From positions 102,367-166,366 of the forward strand of contig NZ_NEGA01000009.1 of the NCBI RefSeq assembly GCF_002135315.1: a DNA stretch of 64,000 nucleotides, written 5' to 3'. Below the pieces are notes generated by a model. The model searched no databases and was not told the DNA's origin. It was given only the letters and a program-made list of their open reading frames with translations. The stretch's first letter is position 1. Every line of letters begins with the position of its first letter. The stretch is from Acinetobacter sp. ANC 3903 (GTDB taxonomy: Bacteria > Pseudomonadota > Gammaproteobacteria > Pseudomonadales > Moraxellaceae). Below, one piece after another: positions 1-7,703 of this stretch. The position numbers and the translations under genes were made by a program.

Positions 1-99
1 CAAGGACGTGCTTGTGGTAAATGCGATAGCTGCCGCTTACGTAAACAAGGTTTTGCTGATGCGGGTATCGCCGATCCGACACGTTATATACCGTCATAA
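1..99 (+). CDS. queC: QueC, 7-cyano-7-deazaguanine synthase (3' end only)
   Basis: Only the last 32 codons are in the window, open from base 1 and ending in TAA at 97-99. The peptide reads [17 protein letters not shown] and then a short basic tail. The C-G-K-C-D-S-C cluster is the zinc-binding cysteine group near the C-terminus of QueC, the ATP-dependent enzyme that turns 7-carboxy-7-deazaguanine into preQ0 for queuosine tRNA modification. It ends 13 bases before the next gene, so the two may be co-transcribed. Assignment rests on this tail alone, but the motif is distinctive. Confidence 0.8.
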   Translation, partial: QGRACGKCDSCRLRKQGFADAGIADPTRYIPS

Positions 100-112
100 C
101 AGGGTACAGTAC

Positions 113-526
113 ATGAAAAATTTGAAGTCAAACATTATTCTTTCTACATTGGTTTCTGCGGTTGCATTAATGGCTACTGCTTCAAATGCAGCTGAAACAA
201 ATAAGCTTCAAGAAGCTTATAAAAGCACTAATGTAAAATCTGCTTTAATTAATGTTTGTAAAGAAGAAACTGGCAAAAGTAAAAAACTTAGCTCATCTGA
301 AGTAAGCAAATACTGTACTTGTGCAGTTGAAGCCGATGGCCGCTTAACCAATGCACAAAAATGGGAAATCCAAAGTACCATTAACCAAAAGAAAAGCCCT
401 GCAACTTTAGCTTTTGTACAAAAACAAAATAAAGACTTACAAGCTTGTTTCGGCCCACAATTGACCGGCAAACTTAAAAGCTTGACTGAAGAAGCAATGA
501 AATCTGCTCAACAACCTAAAAAATAA
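113..526 (+). CDS. Small exported hypothetical protein
   Basis: The protein has 137 residues. The start at 113 (MKNLKSNI) is chosen because an in-frame start further up would overlap queC, and because it gives a clean signal peptide of about 25 residues: basic start, hydrophobic core ILSTLVSAVALMA, then SNAAET with probable signal peptidase I cleavage after NAA. The mature part is Lys/Gln/Ser-rich with three cysteines, including a C-T-C pair, which could form disulfides in the periplasm. I do not recognise the family. A strong terminator follows directly, so it ends a transcript that may begin at or before queC. Confidence 0.75.
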   Translation: MKNLKSNIILSTLVSAVALMATASNAAETNKLQEAYKSTNVKSALINVCKEETGKSKKLSSSEVSKYCTCAVEADGRLTNAQKWEIQSTINQKKSPATLAFVQKQNKDLQACFGPQLTGKLKSLTEEAMKSAQQPKK

Positions 527-543
527 GTTGGTTTAGATTGAAT

Positions 544-571
544 AAAAGCCTGCATCGTTGCAGGCTTTTTT
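544..571 (+). terminator. Rho-independent terminator
   Basis: Inverted repeat AAAAGCCTGCA / TGCAGGCTTTT with a 4-base loop, followed by a T run. It sits 18 bases after the stop of the small exported protein. Confidence 0.85.
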
Positions 572-680
572 ATGGTTAAAATTTATATCCCAACTTCAGC
601 ATAAGCAGGGCTAAATTCGCTATCATGTCAGCATAAACTTAAGATCAATATGATAAATTCGACTTGATAAGGATCCACAC

Positions 681-1139
681 ATGTCTGCTATTACGCTGCC
701 CAATCAAAGCTTCCCAACCACAAGCGGTGAAATTAACCTGACTGAAATACCGACCGAATGGCTGATTGTGTATTTTTATCCTAAAGATTCTACCCCGGGC
801 TGTACTACACAGGCGATCGGTTTTTCCTGCCTGAAAGACCAGTTTGATGCCTTGAATACTACAATTTTAGGTATTTCGCGTGACTCGGTTAAAGCGCATC
901 AAAACTTTACCGAAAAACAAAATTTGACTATTAATCTGATTAGCGACAAAGAAGAAGTTCTGTGCAATCTTTTTGATGTGATTAAAGAAAAGAACATGTA
1001 TGGCAAACAAGTGATGGGTATTGAGCGTTCAACCTTTATTTTCCATAACGGCAAACTGCTAAAAGAATACCGTAAGGTCAAAGCTGCAGGCCATGCAGAA
1101 CAGGTGCTTGAAGACTTGAAAGCTCTGCAAGCCGCTTAA
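681..1139 (+). CDS. bcp: Peroxiredoxin, BCP/PrxQ type, without the usual resolving cysteine
   Basis: The protein has 152 residues, the usual BCP length. It reduces hydroperoxides in the cytoplasm using a peroxidatic cysteine. The motif YPKDSTPGCTTQAIGF places the peroxidatic Cys at residue 41. In classical BCP the resolving Cys lies five residues later; here that position is Ile46. The remaining cysteines are Cys50 and Cys95, so it may use an atypical resolving residue or act as a one-Cys enzyme. The start is supported by an AAGG-type ribosome site about 10 bases upstream. It stands alone between two terminators and converges on the argO-like gene. Confidence 0.85.
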   Translation: MSAITLPNQSFPTTSGEINLTEIPTEWLIVYFYPKDSTPGCTTQAIGFSCLKDQFDALNTTILGISRDSVKAHQNFTEKQNLTINLISDKEEVLCNLFDVIKEKNMYGKQVMGIERSTFIFHNGKLLKEYRKVKAAGHAEQVLEDLKALQAA

Positions 1140-1150
1140 TTTTCCCCTAT

Positions 1151-1197
1151 AAAAAAGGCATGATTTTAACTAGAAATAGTATTGCTCATGCCTTTTG
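1151..1197. terminator. Bidirectional terminator between bcp and argO-like gene
   Basis: AAAAGGCATGA (1153-1163) pairs with TCATGCCTTTT (1186-1196), with A and T runs on the two sides. It can serve both convergent genes. Confidence 0.75.
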
Positions 1198-1211
1198 TGT
1201 TGTGCATCTAC

Positions 1212-1811
1212 TTATTTCAATAAGGAAATGGCAATAGACCACATCACGCAGCCAATTATTAGATCCAGTATTTTCCAGGCTTGTGGGCGTTGAAAAATCA
1301 GTTGCAAATAACGTGCTGCATAGCCCAAGCTAAAAAAGAACAGGAATGATGCACTGATTGCCCCTAGGGCAAAATACAGTTGCGTGTCTGGATATTGGGT
1401 CGAGACTGAGCCGAGTAACACCACTGTATCCAGGTACACATGCGGGTTCAGCCAGGTTAAGCCTAAACAAATCAACAAGACCTTCCATAAACAAGGCACA
1501 TCATCTTGAGTAACATCTAAATGCTGCTCACCTTTCCAGGCCTGATGAAAATGTTGTGCCCCATATATCAACAGGAAAGTCGCACCCAAATACTTGGCAA
1601 TATTCAGCCAATCCGGATGCAACAAGACCAGTTCTGAAAAACCCAGTACTCCTACTGAAATCAATATTGCATCAGACAAGGCACAACATAGGCACACGGC
1701 AAAAATATGTTGCTGTTTGATCCCTTGTTTCAATACAAAAGCATTTTGTGCACCAATCACCACAATCAGGCTTAAAGCCATGGCAAAACCATGTAAGGCA
1801 CTATTTAACAT
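1212..1811 (-). CDS. argO: LysE/ArgO-family amino acid exporter
   Basis: The protein is 199 residues and almost entirely hydrophobic, with about six membrane segments. The N-terminal segment SLIVVIGAQNAFVLKQGI is typical of the LysE superfamily, and WLNPHVYLDTVVLLG matches the conserved WLNPHxYLDT signature of ArgO/LysE exporters of arginine and lysine. It is divergently transcribed from an ArgP/LysG-type LysR regulator, the classical arrangement for this exporter. Export of basic amino acids is inferred from family and neighbour; specificity cannot be read from the sequence. Confidence 0.85.
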   Translation of the reverse strand: MLNSALHGFAMALSLIVVIGAQNAFVLKQGIKQQHIFAVCLCCALSDAILISVGVLGFSELVLLHPDWLNIAKYLGATFLLIYGAQHFHQAWKGEQHLDVTQDDVPCLWKVLLICLGLTWLNPHVYLDTVVLLGSVSTQYPDTQLYFALGAISASFLFFFSLGYAARYLQLIFQRPQAWKILDLIIGCVMWSIAISLLK

Positions 1812-1872
1812 AGGTACTAAATCTTAAAAATAATTCACAAATCCTGTGGTAAATTATCCCAGCTTAAAGCTC

Positions 1873-1913
1873 AAATTAAGTATGATTAAGAAAATATCAA
1901 TCTTACTTAATTT
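1873..1913. promoter_or_regulatory. Inverted repeat in the argO/argP intergenic region
   Basis: AAATTAAGT (1873-1881) and ACTTAATTT (1905-1913) form a 9-base perfect dyad 17 bases upstream of the LysR-type gene start. A dyad between a LysR regulator and its divergent target is a plausible autoregulatory and target operator. No experimental or consensus support beyond position. Confidence 0.35.
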
Positions 1914-1929
1914 TTCTTAGGTTATTGCC

Positions 1930-2820
1930 ATGCTCTCAAGTAAATCCTGTGAAGCTTTTCTTGCCGTTGCTGAATCCGGCAGTTTTGACGAAGCTGCACA
2001 GCGACTGTGTATTACCGCTTCTGCAGTCACCTTGCGGGTGCAGGCTTTGGAAAAAGATTTGGGACAGATTTTATTGCTGCGCGAACGTCCCTGCCGGGTG
2101 ACGCAAGCCGGTCAAAAGCTGTTAGAACATTTACAGCATCAACGCCTACGTGAACAGAATCTGTTACAACAGTTCATGGGGCAATCCAGCCAGCATGAGT
2201 TTCATCAATTCAGTATTGCCACCAATGCCGACTCTTTATCGACCTGGCTACTTAAAGTCCTGCAAAGCACATTGATTGAGCAAAAGATTGCGCTAAAACT
2301 GTCTCTGGATGATCAGACCCAAACTCATCAGCTGCTGGAAACCGGTTTGGTCAATGCCTGCATCTCGACCGAATCCACTGCCATGAAGGGCTGTGAAGTG
2401 CATTACTTGGGGCAGATGACTTACCGTATGGTGGCAACAGCTTCTTTTGTAGAAAAGTGGTTTAAAGATGGAATTCACCGTGATACTTTAAGACATGCTC
2501 CAGCCATTATTTTCAATGGTAAAGATTTAATGCATCATCAGGTGATCCTGAACTTGTTTGGTCTGAACCAGCAAAGCTATCCGCATTATTTTATTCCCTC
2601 CTCGACTGCTTTTGTAGAAGCAGTACATTTGGGTTTAGGCTTTGGTTTAGTGCCGCAATATCAAATGGGTGATGATCTTCAAACCGGGAAATTGATTGAA
2701 GTGATTCCAGATGCCAAAACCGAGATGAAACTGTATTGGCATCACTGGAAGCAGCAATCTGCGCTATTACAACAATTGACGCTAGACTTGCTGGAAAATG
2801 CACCACATCACATGAATTAA
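1930..2820 (+). CDS. argP: LysR-family regulator, ArgP/LysG type
   Basis: The protein has 296 residues, normal for the family. The N-terminal winged helix-turn-helix spans roughly residues 1-65 (SGSFDEAAQRLCITASAVT, then RVQALEKDLGQILLLRE). A substrate-binding-like effector domain follows. Position divergent to an ArgO-type exporter, together with the helix sequence SAVTLRVQALEKDLG shared with ArgP/LysG proteins, suggests it activates the exporter in response to basic amino acids. This is inference from context. No clear terminator separates it from the convergent yceI gene. Confidence 0.85.
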   Translation: MLSSKSCEAFLAVAESGSFDEAAQRLCITASAVTLRVQALEKDLGQILLLRERPCRVTQAGQKLLEHLQHQRLREQNLLQQFMGQSSQHEFHQFSIATNADSLSTWLLKVLQSTLIEQKIALKLSLDDQTQTHQLLETGLVNACISTESTAMKGCEVHYLGQMTYRMVATASFVEKWFKDGIHRDTLRHAPAIIFNGKDLMHHQVILNLFGLNQQSYPHYFIPSSTAFVEAVHLGLGFGLVPQYQMGDDLQTGKLIEVIPDAKTEMKLYWHHWKQQSALLQQLTLDLLENAPHHMN

Positions 2821-2865
2821 AAACAACCCGATCCACAGAAACTGGTTTCAGATAGATATGCTGTG

Positions 2866-3444
2866 TTATTTGGGCTGCCACTGGCCAAAGACCTCAATAT
2901 TGACTTTTTCCCCTATGCCGCCGAAGGCTTTTTTCATACCAAAGTCACTGCGTTTAACCACTGTTTTAGCTTCAACATCCATCAGCTGGGGATTGGTTGG
3001 ATTGGGTTTTAAAAGGGTATCCAGAACTACCGGCTGGGTCACGCCACGCAAGGATAAATCCCCTTTTATGCTGTAATGATTATTGCCTAAAGCGATAAAT
3101 TGATGGCTGGTAAATGTTGCAGTCTGGTATTTTTCAGCATAAAAAAAATCTTCACCCAAAATTAAATTTCTGAGCGATGGCTTGGTCAGACTCAAGCTAT
3201 TCACATTCAATACAAACTGGGCAGAAGCATTTTGTGGGGCTGCGAGATCAAAGCTCATACTGGACTGAACCTGTTCAAATTTGCCTTTTACGATCGAAAA
3301 GCCCATCGACTTGATATCAAAACCAACATGCGTTGCTGGCGTGAGAGACCACTGCTGGGTATTGGCATGCGCGTTGATCGCGTTAATATTTAAGCTGAGG
3401 ACAGCCGTAATGAAGATACATTTCAAACTTGTGTTGAGGTTCAT
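2866..3444 (-). CDS. yceI: YceI-family periplasmic lipocalin-like protein (copy A)
   Basis: The protein has 192 residues from the ATG at 3444, preceded by GGAG; a GTG nine bases further up is less likely. A signal peptide of about 30 residues ends near INAHA. The mature protein carries the YceI pattern: HVGFDIKSMGFSIVKGKFEQ near the start, GDLSLRGVTQPVVLD in the middle, and KRSDFGMKKAFGGIGEKVNIEVFGQW at the end. Family members bind polyprenoid or other hydrophobic ligands in the periplasm. It is clearly a paralogue of the gene at 3766-4329. Between the two lies a copy of the nadM 3' end, so copy A looks like part of a segmental duplication. Confidence 0.85.
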   Translation of the reverse strand: MNLNTSLKCIFITAVLSLNINAINAHANTQQWSLTPATHVGFDIKSMGFSIVKGKFEQVQSSMSFDLAAPQNASAQFVLNVNSLSLTKPSLRNLILGEDFFYAEKYQTATFTSHQFIALGNNHYSIKGDLSLRGVTQPVVLDTLLKPNPTNPQLMDVEAKTVVKRSDFGMKKAFGGIGEKVNIEVFGQWQPK

Positions 3445-3501
3445 CTTACCCACTCCTGGATCGTTGCAATGGCTTGCCTCGACCTAGTAGCTTACTGAAG
3501 A

Positions 3502-3717
3502 TTATTCAAGATTGGTTTTATCTTGAGTCAGGTATTTGTCCTGCAATTGTTGATAAATGGCCATTTTTTTAAATTTATGTAAAAACTCGCTGGTTCCGAG
3601 CGGAAAAGCAGATTCGATAATTTCACCATAGTAATAGGCTTCACGTAGTGGCGTCGCTGAAATTACCCCAACCAGGCTTTCCAGTTCTACCATCTCCCAT
3701 TCCAGGAAGAATTTTAG
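3502..3717 (-). pseudogene. Truncated duplicate of the nadM 3' end
   Basis: An open stretch encodes the last part of nicotinamide-nucleotide adenylyltransferase. From LKFFLEWEMVELESLVG at the upper end it matches LKLFPEWQMVELDSLVG of the intact gene at 4376-4945. Over the last 63 residues I count about 48 identities. A TAA lies in frame directly upstream (near 3718), so there is no nucleotide-binding N-terminus and no function is expected. The ISATPLREAYY motif is retained. Nucleotide similarity in the first part is very high, including synonymous sites. Confidence 0.8.
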
Positions 3718-3765
3718 ATCTTAAGACAATTTTCTTAAAATGGTCCAATTAAAAATATATTTATA

Positions 3766-4329
3766 TTATATAGCTTTCCATTGCCCAATCAGATGAATAC
3801 TCACTTTCTCACCCACACCCGTACTCGCTTTTTTCATGCCAAAATCCGAGCGGTTAATCACGGTAGTTGATTTTACATCGAGCAGATTTGGATTGTTGTT
3901 GTTGGGCGTTAAGATGGTATCAAACACAACTGGACGGGTGATGCCACGCAAGGTCAGATTTCCCCGAATCCAATATCTGTTGGTAGCATGCGGTTTAAAC
4001 TGGGTACTTTTAAAATTCACTGTTTTATAGCGTGAGGCATGAAACAGCTCCTCACCCATAATCATATTTTTTAAACTTGGTTTGGATACATTCATGCTAT
4101 CCACCTGCATGCTAAATTCCGTCGAAGCCTGTTGCAGTTTTTGTGGATCAAACTGCATTGTTGCCTTAAACTGCTGAAAACTCCCCTTCACTACAGTCAA
4201 GCCCAATGAGTTAATGCTAAAGCCTACATCACTTTTAGGCGTCAAGCTCCAGCTCTTGGCATAAGAGGCTGACATACACACAGCTGAGAGACATCCTGCA
4301 TAAACAATATTTTTTAAGAATAGATTCAT
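3766..4329 (-). CDS. yceI: YceI-family periplasmic lipocalin-like protein (copy B)
   Basis: The protein has 187 residues from the ATG at 4329; an adjacent ATG at 4332 is equally possible, while a TTG at 4347 lies on the ribosome site and is rejected. A signal peptide ends near SYAKS. Family motifs are present: DVGFSINSLGLTVVKGSF, GNLTLRGITRPVVFDT and NRSDFGMKKASTGVGEKVSIHLIGQW. It lies 46 bases after nadM on the same strand, possibly in one transcript. It is probably the original copy, since it neighbours the intact nadM; copy A follows the truncated one. Confidence 0.85.
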   Translation of the reverse strand: MNLFLKNIVYAGCLSAVCMSASYAKSWSLTPKSDVGFSINSLGLTVVKGSFQQFKATMQFDPQKLQQASTEFSMQVDSMNVSKPSLKNMIMGEELFHASRYKTVNFKSTQFKPHATNRYWIRGNLTLRGITRPVVFDTILTPNNNNPNLLDVKSTTVINRSDFGMKKASTGVGEKVSIHLIGQWKAI

Positions 4330-4375
4330 CATGTTGCTCCCTAACAATTAAATGAACTCAATACTTAAAACAGCT

Positions 4376-4945
4376 TCAGCTCAGATTTGTTTTATCGTTC
4401 ATTGCAAACTTATGTGCCAATTGTTGATAAGTCTCAGTATTTTGAAACTTATGTAAAAACTCGCTGGTTCCGAGTGGAAAAGCCGATTCGATAATTTCAC
4501 CACGGTAATAAGCTTCACGTAGTGGCGTTGCTGAAATTGCCCCGACCAGGCTGTCCAGTTCTACCATCTGCCATTCCGGGAACAGCTTCAGATAATAGGA
4601 AGATTCATCTTTAAAGTGACCAATTAATCCGACTTTCGCTTCGGGCTCGACTACGCCAGTGACCAAAGATTGCACCAGTTGTTGCCATTTTTGATCGTCA
4701 TACACATCAATCACATGCACAAACTTGATCCGCTGTTGATCTGCTTCTGAAAAGTTGGACAAAATCATCTGTTCACGCTCGGAAGCACTAAACGGATTTT
4801 TAATATTGCGTTCATTCTGTGCCGAGCCCAAAGCCAGAATCACATTCTGGCTTTGCTGCAATGCAATTTTAATGGTTTGCATATGTGCCAGATGAAAGGG
4901 CTGAAAGCGACCAATGAAAACCAGATAATCAAATGTATAGTTCAT
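4376..4945 (-). CDS. nadM: Nicotinamide-nucleotide adenylyltransferase (NadM type)
   Basis: The protein has 189 residues. It is a cytoplasmic nucleotidyltransferase that joins NMN and ATP to make NAD. The N-terminal GRFQPFHLAHM is the GxFxPxHxxH motif of the HIGH superfamily, and ISATPLREAYYRG near residue 150 is the ISxTxxR signature that closes over the ATP phosphates. Length fits a stand-alone NadM without a Nudix domain. The last third is duplicated as a broken copy at 3502-3717. NMN versus nicotinate mononucleotide preference is assigned by family resemblance only. Confidence 0.85.
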   Translation of the reverse strand: MNYTFDYLVFIGRFQPFHLAHMQTIKIALQQSQNVILALGSAQNERNIKNPFSASEREQMILSNFSEADQQRIKFVHVIDVYDDQKWQQLVQSLVTGVVEPEAKVGLIGHFKDESSYYLKLFPEWQMVELDSLVGAISATPLREAYYRGEIIESAFPLGTSEFLHKFQNTETYQQLAHKFAMNDKTNLS

Positions 4946-5020
4946 AACGGTTCAAATTTTTTATGACTCGTGAGTTGTGCCGCTAAAATAAATATGCGAC
5001 ATAATAAACGCCATAAAATC

Positions 5021-5040
5021 AAATTAAATTAAATTAAATT
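5021..5040 (+). repeat. AAATT pentanucleotide repeat
   Basis: Four perfect AAATT units end 19 bases upstream of the enoyl-CoA hydratase start, inside the promoter/leader region. Slippage could alter promoter spacing, but nothing shows that it does. Confidence 0.7.
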
Positions 5041-5059
5041 TTAAAGCAAGGATAGTACG

Positions 5060-5860
5060 ATGACACTGAGCTGTATTCAACAACCACATCAACATTTGAA
5101 TGCGAATTTAGAGCATGGGGTGCTTACCTTAGCCATTAATCGTCCGGAAGCTAAAAATGCCTTGTACGGCGAGCTGTATCTAAAAATTGCTCAGGCACTG
5201 GATGAAGCCGATCAGGATAAAGAGGTTCGCGTGGTGATTTTGCGTGGTTCGGATGCCGACTTCAGTGCCGGTAACGACATGCAGGATTTCATGAAGTTTA
5301 TCCAGACCCCTCTTGCAGGTAAAGCCGGTGATGCCCCTCCATTTGTTGTACTCAAATCAGCTGCAAAATTTTCCAAGCCTTTAATTGCAGCAGTGCGCGG
5401 TGTTGCCATTGGCATTGGGGTGACCATTTTACTGCATGCTGACCTGGTCTATAGTGATGCTACTGCCCTGTTCCAGATTCCATTTGTCAGTCTGGGACTT
5501 TCTCCTGAAGGTGCTTCAAGCAAACTGTTAATCCAGCAAGCGGGTTATCATAAAGCAGCAGAGTTACTATTCACCGCGCAAAAATTTAACAGCGAAAAAG
5601 CCTTGAGTGCTGGAATTGTAAATAGTATTGAAGATGACGTTTATGCTACTGCACTGAAACAGGCACAAACTCTGGCTGCACTTCCTCTAGCGTCGATCAA
5701 ACAGACCAAAGCCTTAATGAAGCACAATCTTGAAGAAATTATTGGCTGTATTGATGATGAAGCTGAAATCTTTATGAAGCGTGTATCTTCACCTGAAATG
5801 GCTGAAGCGGTTGCTGCATTTATGCAAAAGCGTAAACCGGATTTTGCACAATTTAACTAA
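5060..5860 (+). CDS. Enoyl-CoA hydratase/isomerase family protein
   Basis: The protein has 266 residues with the crotonase fold throughout. LAINRPEAKNALYGELYLKI is the usual N-terminal strand-helix, and SAGNDMQDF followed by AAVRGVAIGIGVTILLHADLVY forms the CoA-binding and oxyanion-hole segments. FVSLGLSPEGASSKLL matches the second conserved block. Substrate cannot be decided; beta-oxidation hydratases and isomerases share this pattern. GCAAGGATAG lies upstream as a ribosome site. It stands alone with a downstream hairpin terminator. Confidence 0.85.
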   Translation: MTLSCIQQPHQHLNANLEHGVLTLAINRPEAKNALYGELYLKIAQALDEADQDKEVRVVILRGSDADFSAGNDMQDFMKFIQTPLAGKAGDAPPFVVLKSAAKFSKPLIAAVRGVAIGIGVTILLHADLVYSDATALFQIPFVSLGLSPEGASSKLLIQQAGYHKAAELLFTAQKFNSEKALSAGIVNSIEDDVYATALKQAQTLAALPLASIKQTKALMKHNLEEIIGCIDDEAEIFMKRVSSPEMAEAVAAFMQKRKPDFAQFN

Positions 5861-5877
5861 TTTTTTATAGTTAAATG

Positions 5878-5920
5878 AAAAGCCACTGAATACTGAATAA
5901 TGACATTGTTCGGTGGCTTT
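5878..5920 (+). terminator. Probable terminator hairpin
   Basis: AAAGCCACTGAA pairs with TTCGGTGGCTTT with one wobble, 17 bases after the hydratase stop. The T run is short, so strength is uncertain. Confidence 0.6.
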
Positions 5921-5970
5921 ATGCATTTTATAGATATAAATTTTAAGCTTTAAAAGCTGAGTAAACAAAG

Positions 5971-6738
5971 ATGACCCAATCAAGCGAAACCCAAACTGAA
6001 AAGAAACGTTATTTTGAGCCAGCCCCAACAGATATTGATGTTGAAAACTTTAAAAAAGTCGTACAAAGCCGTCGTTCTGTACGTAAATTTACGAAAAAAC
6101 CCATTCCTGCAGAAGTACTGGATGACTGTTTAGATTTGGCTTTGCTTGCCCCAAACTCATCCAATTTACAGCCTTGGATTTTTTATGTGGTGCAAAACTC
6201 TTCCAAAAAGAAACAGCTGGTCAAAGCCTGTTTAAGCCAGCTTGCAGCAAAAACAGCTTCGGAATTAATTGTTTGTGTGGCGCGTACCGACCGTATTGAT
6301 GAAATGGCGAAAATGAACATTTCCGAGTTTCCATTTCCTGAAGCACCTGCTGCTGTGCAGAAGTATTACAAGTTTATTCCATATAATTATAAAACGGGTT
6401 ATTTCAATGCTCTGGGTAACTTTAAGAAAGTTGCTTTCAAAATTGCACGTACACTGGATAAGCAATTGCCAGTAACTGCTTTTAACCCGGCAGATGCAAA
6501 ACTTTGGGCAAGCAAAACTACAGCGTTGGCTTGTGAAAATCTAGTTTTAGCGTTAAGAGCTTATGGTTTTGATAGCTGTATGATGGAAGGTTTTGATGAG
6601 CCGATGGTTCGTGAAATTCTGAAATTAAATGACGAACAGTATCCGGTCATGGTGATTGGTGCAGGTGAACGGGCTAAAGACGGCGTATTCTTCCCGCAAT
6701 ACCGTTTTGAGCGCGAGTTGTTTATTCAGAAGGTTTGA
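5971..6738 (+). CDS. Nitroreductase-family protein
   Basis: The protein has 255 residues. SRRSVRKFTKKPIPAEVLDDCLDLALLAPNSSN carries the FMN-phosphate-binding Arg-rich start and the SxxNxQPW segment typical of nitroreductases. A C-terminal YPVMVIGAGERAKDG region matches the end of the FMN-binding core. An inserted segment around residues 105-170 is longer than in the smallest members. It is a probable FMN- and NAD(P)H-dependent cytoplasmic oxidoreductase; its substrate is unknown. A single A/N-GGA hairpin of the dispersed repeat family lies 48 bases downstream. Confidence 0.85.
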   Translation: MTQSSETQTEKKRYFEPAPTDIDVENFKKVVQSRRSVRKFTKKPIPAEVLDDCLDLALLAPNSSNLQPWIFYVVQNSSKKKQLVKACLSQLAAKTASELIVCVARTDRIDEMAKMNISEFPFPEAPAAVQKYYKFIPYNYKTGYFNALGNFKKVAFKIARTLDKQLPVTAFNPADAKLWASKTTALACENLVLALRAYGFDSCMMEGFDEPMVREILKLNDEQYPVMVIGAGERAKDGVFFPQYRFERELFIQKV

Positions 6739-6785
6739 TGATCAATATTTTGAAAATTTAAATATCTAAATCTGATACGCATAAG

Positions 6786-6801
6786 GCGACATGGATGTCG
6801 C
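6786..6801 (+). repeat. Single hairpin of the dispersed GGA-loop repeat
   Basis: GCGACA-TGGA-TGTCGC is a perfect 6-bp stem with a TGGA loop, identical to the first hairpin of the full repeat at 11963. The second and third hairpins are absent here. It may act as a weak transcript end for the nitroreductase gene or be a remnant of a longer copy. Confidence 0.7.
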
Positions 6802-6834
6802 TTATTAGCTTAAGGTATATAAATATGCCATTAA

Positions 6835-7101
6835 TTTAAACAAATTCAAAAACATAACAATAACTTAAAATCCTCTCCTAACTGTAAATCTATAGAAATT
6901 ATAGGAGGATGTAAGCCATTAACAGAATATCAAGACTTAAAATCCAATGATAAAACAGGTACTGCAACTATTGTTTATGATCCAACCAAACAACGTGAAG
7001 CAATACAAACACAAAAATACCTAGACTGGATTAAAGCCAATTATGGAACCGTATTAACATTTATACCTAAGACAGGCGTTTATAATGGTCAAACTTATTA
7101 A
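6835..7101 (+). pseudogene. Headless reading frame upstream of the orphan lipoprotein
   Basis: Eighty-eight codons are open between an in-frame TAA at 6832 and the stop at 7099-7101, without any ATG. The peptide looks like real protein (for example YQDLKSNDKTGTATIVYD and KYLDWIKANYGTVLTFIPK). Its stop overlaps the start of the next gene, the spacing of translationally coupled partners. The most likely reading is the 3' remnant of a longer gene whose 5' part was lost. I do not recognise the family. A real gene with a rare start codon is possible. Confidence 0.5.
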
Positions 7102-7666
7102 AACGAGCATATTTATAAATATAATAATGTTAGCTACAGGATGCTCATCAATGATGAAAAATAGTATTAGTTTCTCAATACACGGGCAAAACAAAAGCTA
7201 TATTTACAAAAACACATGGCCTGAATGTGCCAATTTTAAGATTAATCCGAAGTTAAAGTATAATGACTTATCAGATAGCTGTAAGGTATCTCCTGAAGGT
7301 TATGTTCCTCAACAAATTATTATTGAATATGCGCCTTGGATGACTTATGAAGAGCAGATAAAAAAAGGATATGGTGTTCCTGAAGAATTACGTTATGCGA
7401 GTGGAGAAAATGCCGAGCAAAGAAGACAAGCAATAATGATTGCACAACAAAATGGTGTAGCGAAACTTCCCCCTACCGCTTGGAAACAGATTGTACTCAC
7501 TCCCCCTAAAGAAGTAGAAAAATACAAATATCAAGTTCCCGAAAGAAAAGGCAATCGAAGTCGAGGTAAAAATATCCATTACATCATTTCCCTTAATTCC
7601 GATGGTAGCTACAGGATAGAAACCAAATTGTACTGGGTTCAAAAATATCAAGAAAAATGGAATTGA
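7085..7666 (+). CDS. Orphan lipoprotein of unknown function
   Basis: The protein has 193 residues. The N-terminus MVKLIKTSIFINIIMLATGC has a lipobox (L-A-T-G-C) with Cys20 as the lipidation site, so it is exported and lipid-anchored. The body is Lys/Tyr-rich with a central YEEQIKKGYGVPEELRYASG segment and ends in a beta-rich stretch. No family recognised. It overlaps the end of a headless frame and is followed by an IS66 scar, which suggests an accessory islet. An immunity role for a lost upstream toxin is possible by layout alone, and unproven. Confidence 0.7.
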   Translation: MVKLIKTSIFINIIMLATGCSSMMKNSISFSIHGQNKSYIYKNTWPECANFKINPKLKYNDLSDSCKVSPEGYVPQQIIIEYAPWMTYEEQIKKGYGVPEELRYASGENAEQRRQAIMIAQQNGVAKLPPTAWKQIVLTPPKEVEKYKYQVPERKGNRSRGKNIHYIISLNSDGSYRIETKLYWVQKYQEKWN

Positions 7667-7703
7667 TATTTTATAGTAAGCATCCGGTAAAGCTCACTTG
7701 ATT

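Noticed and set aside
8..112. Longer N-terminus of the exported protein (frame open from base 8)
   Set aside because: It overlaps the queC 3' end and would bury the signal peptide. The start at 113 is better.
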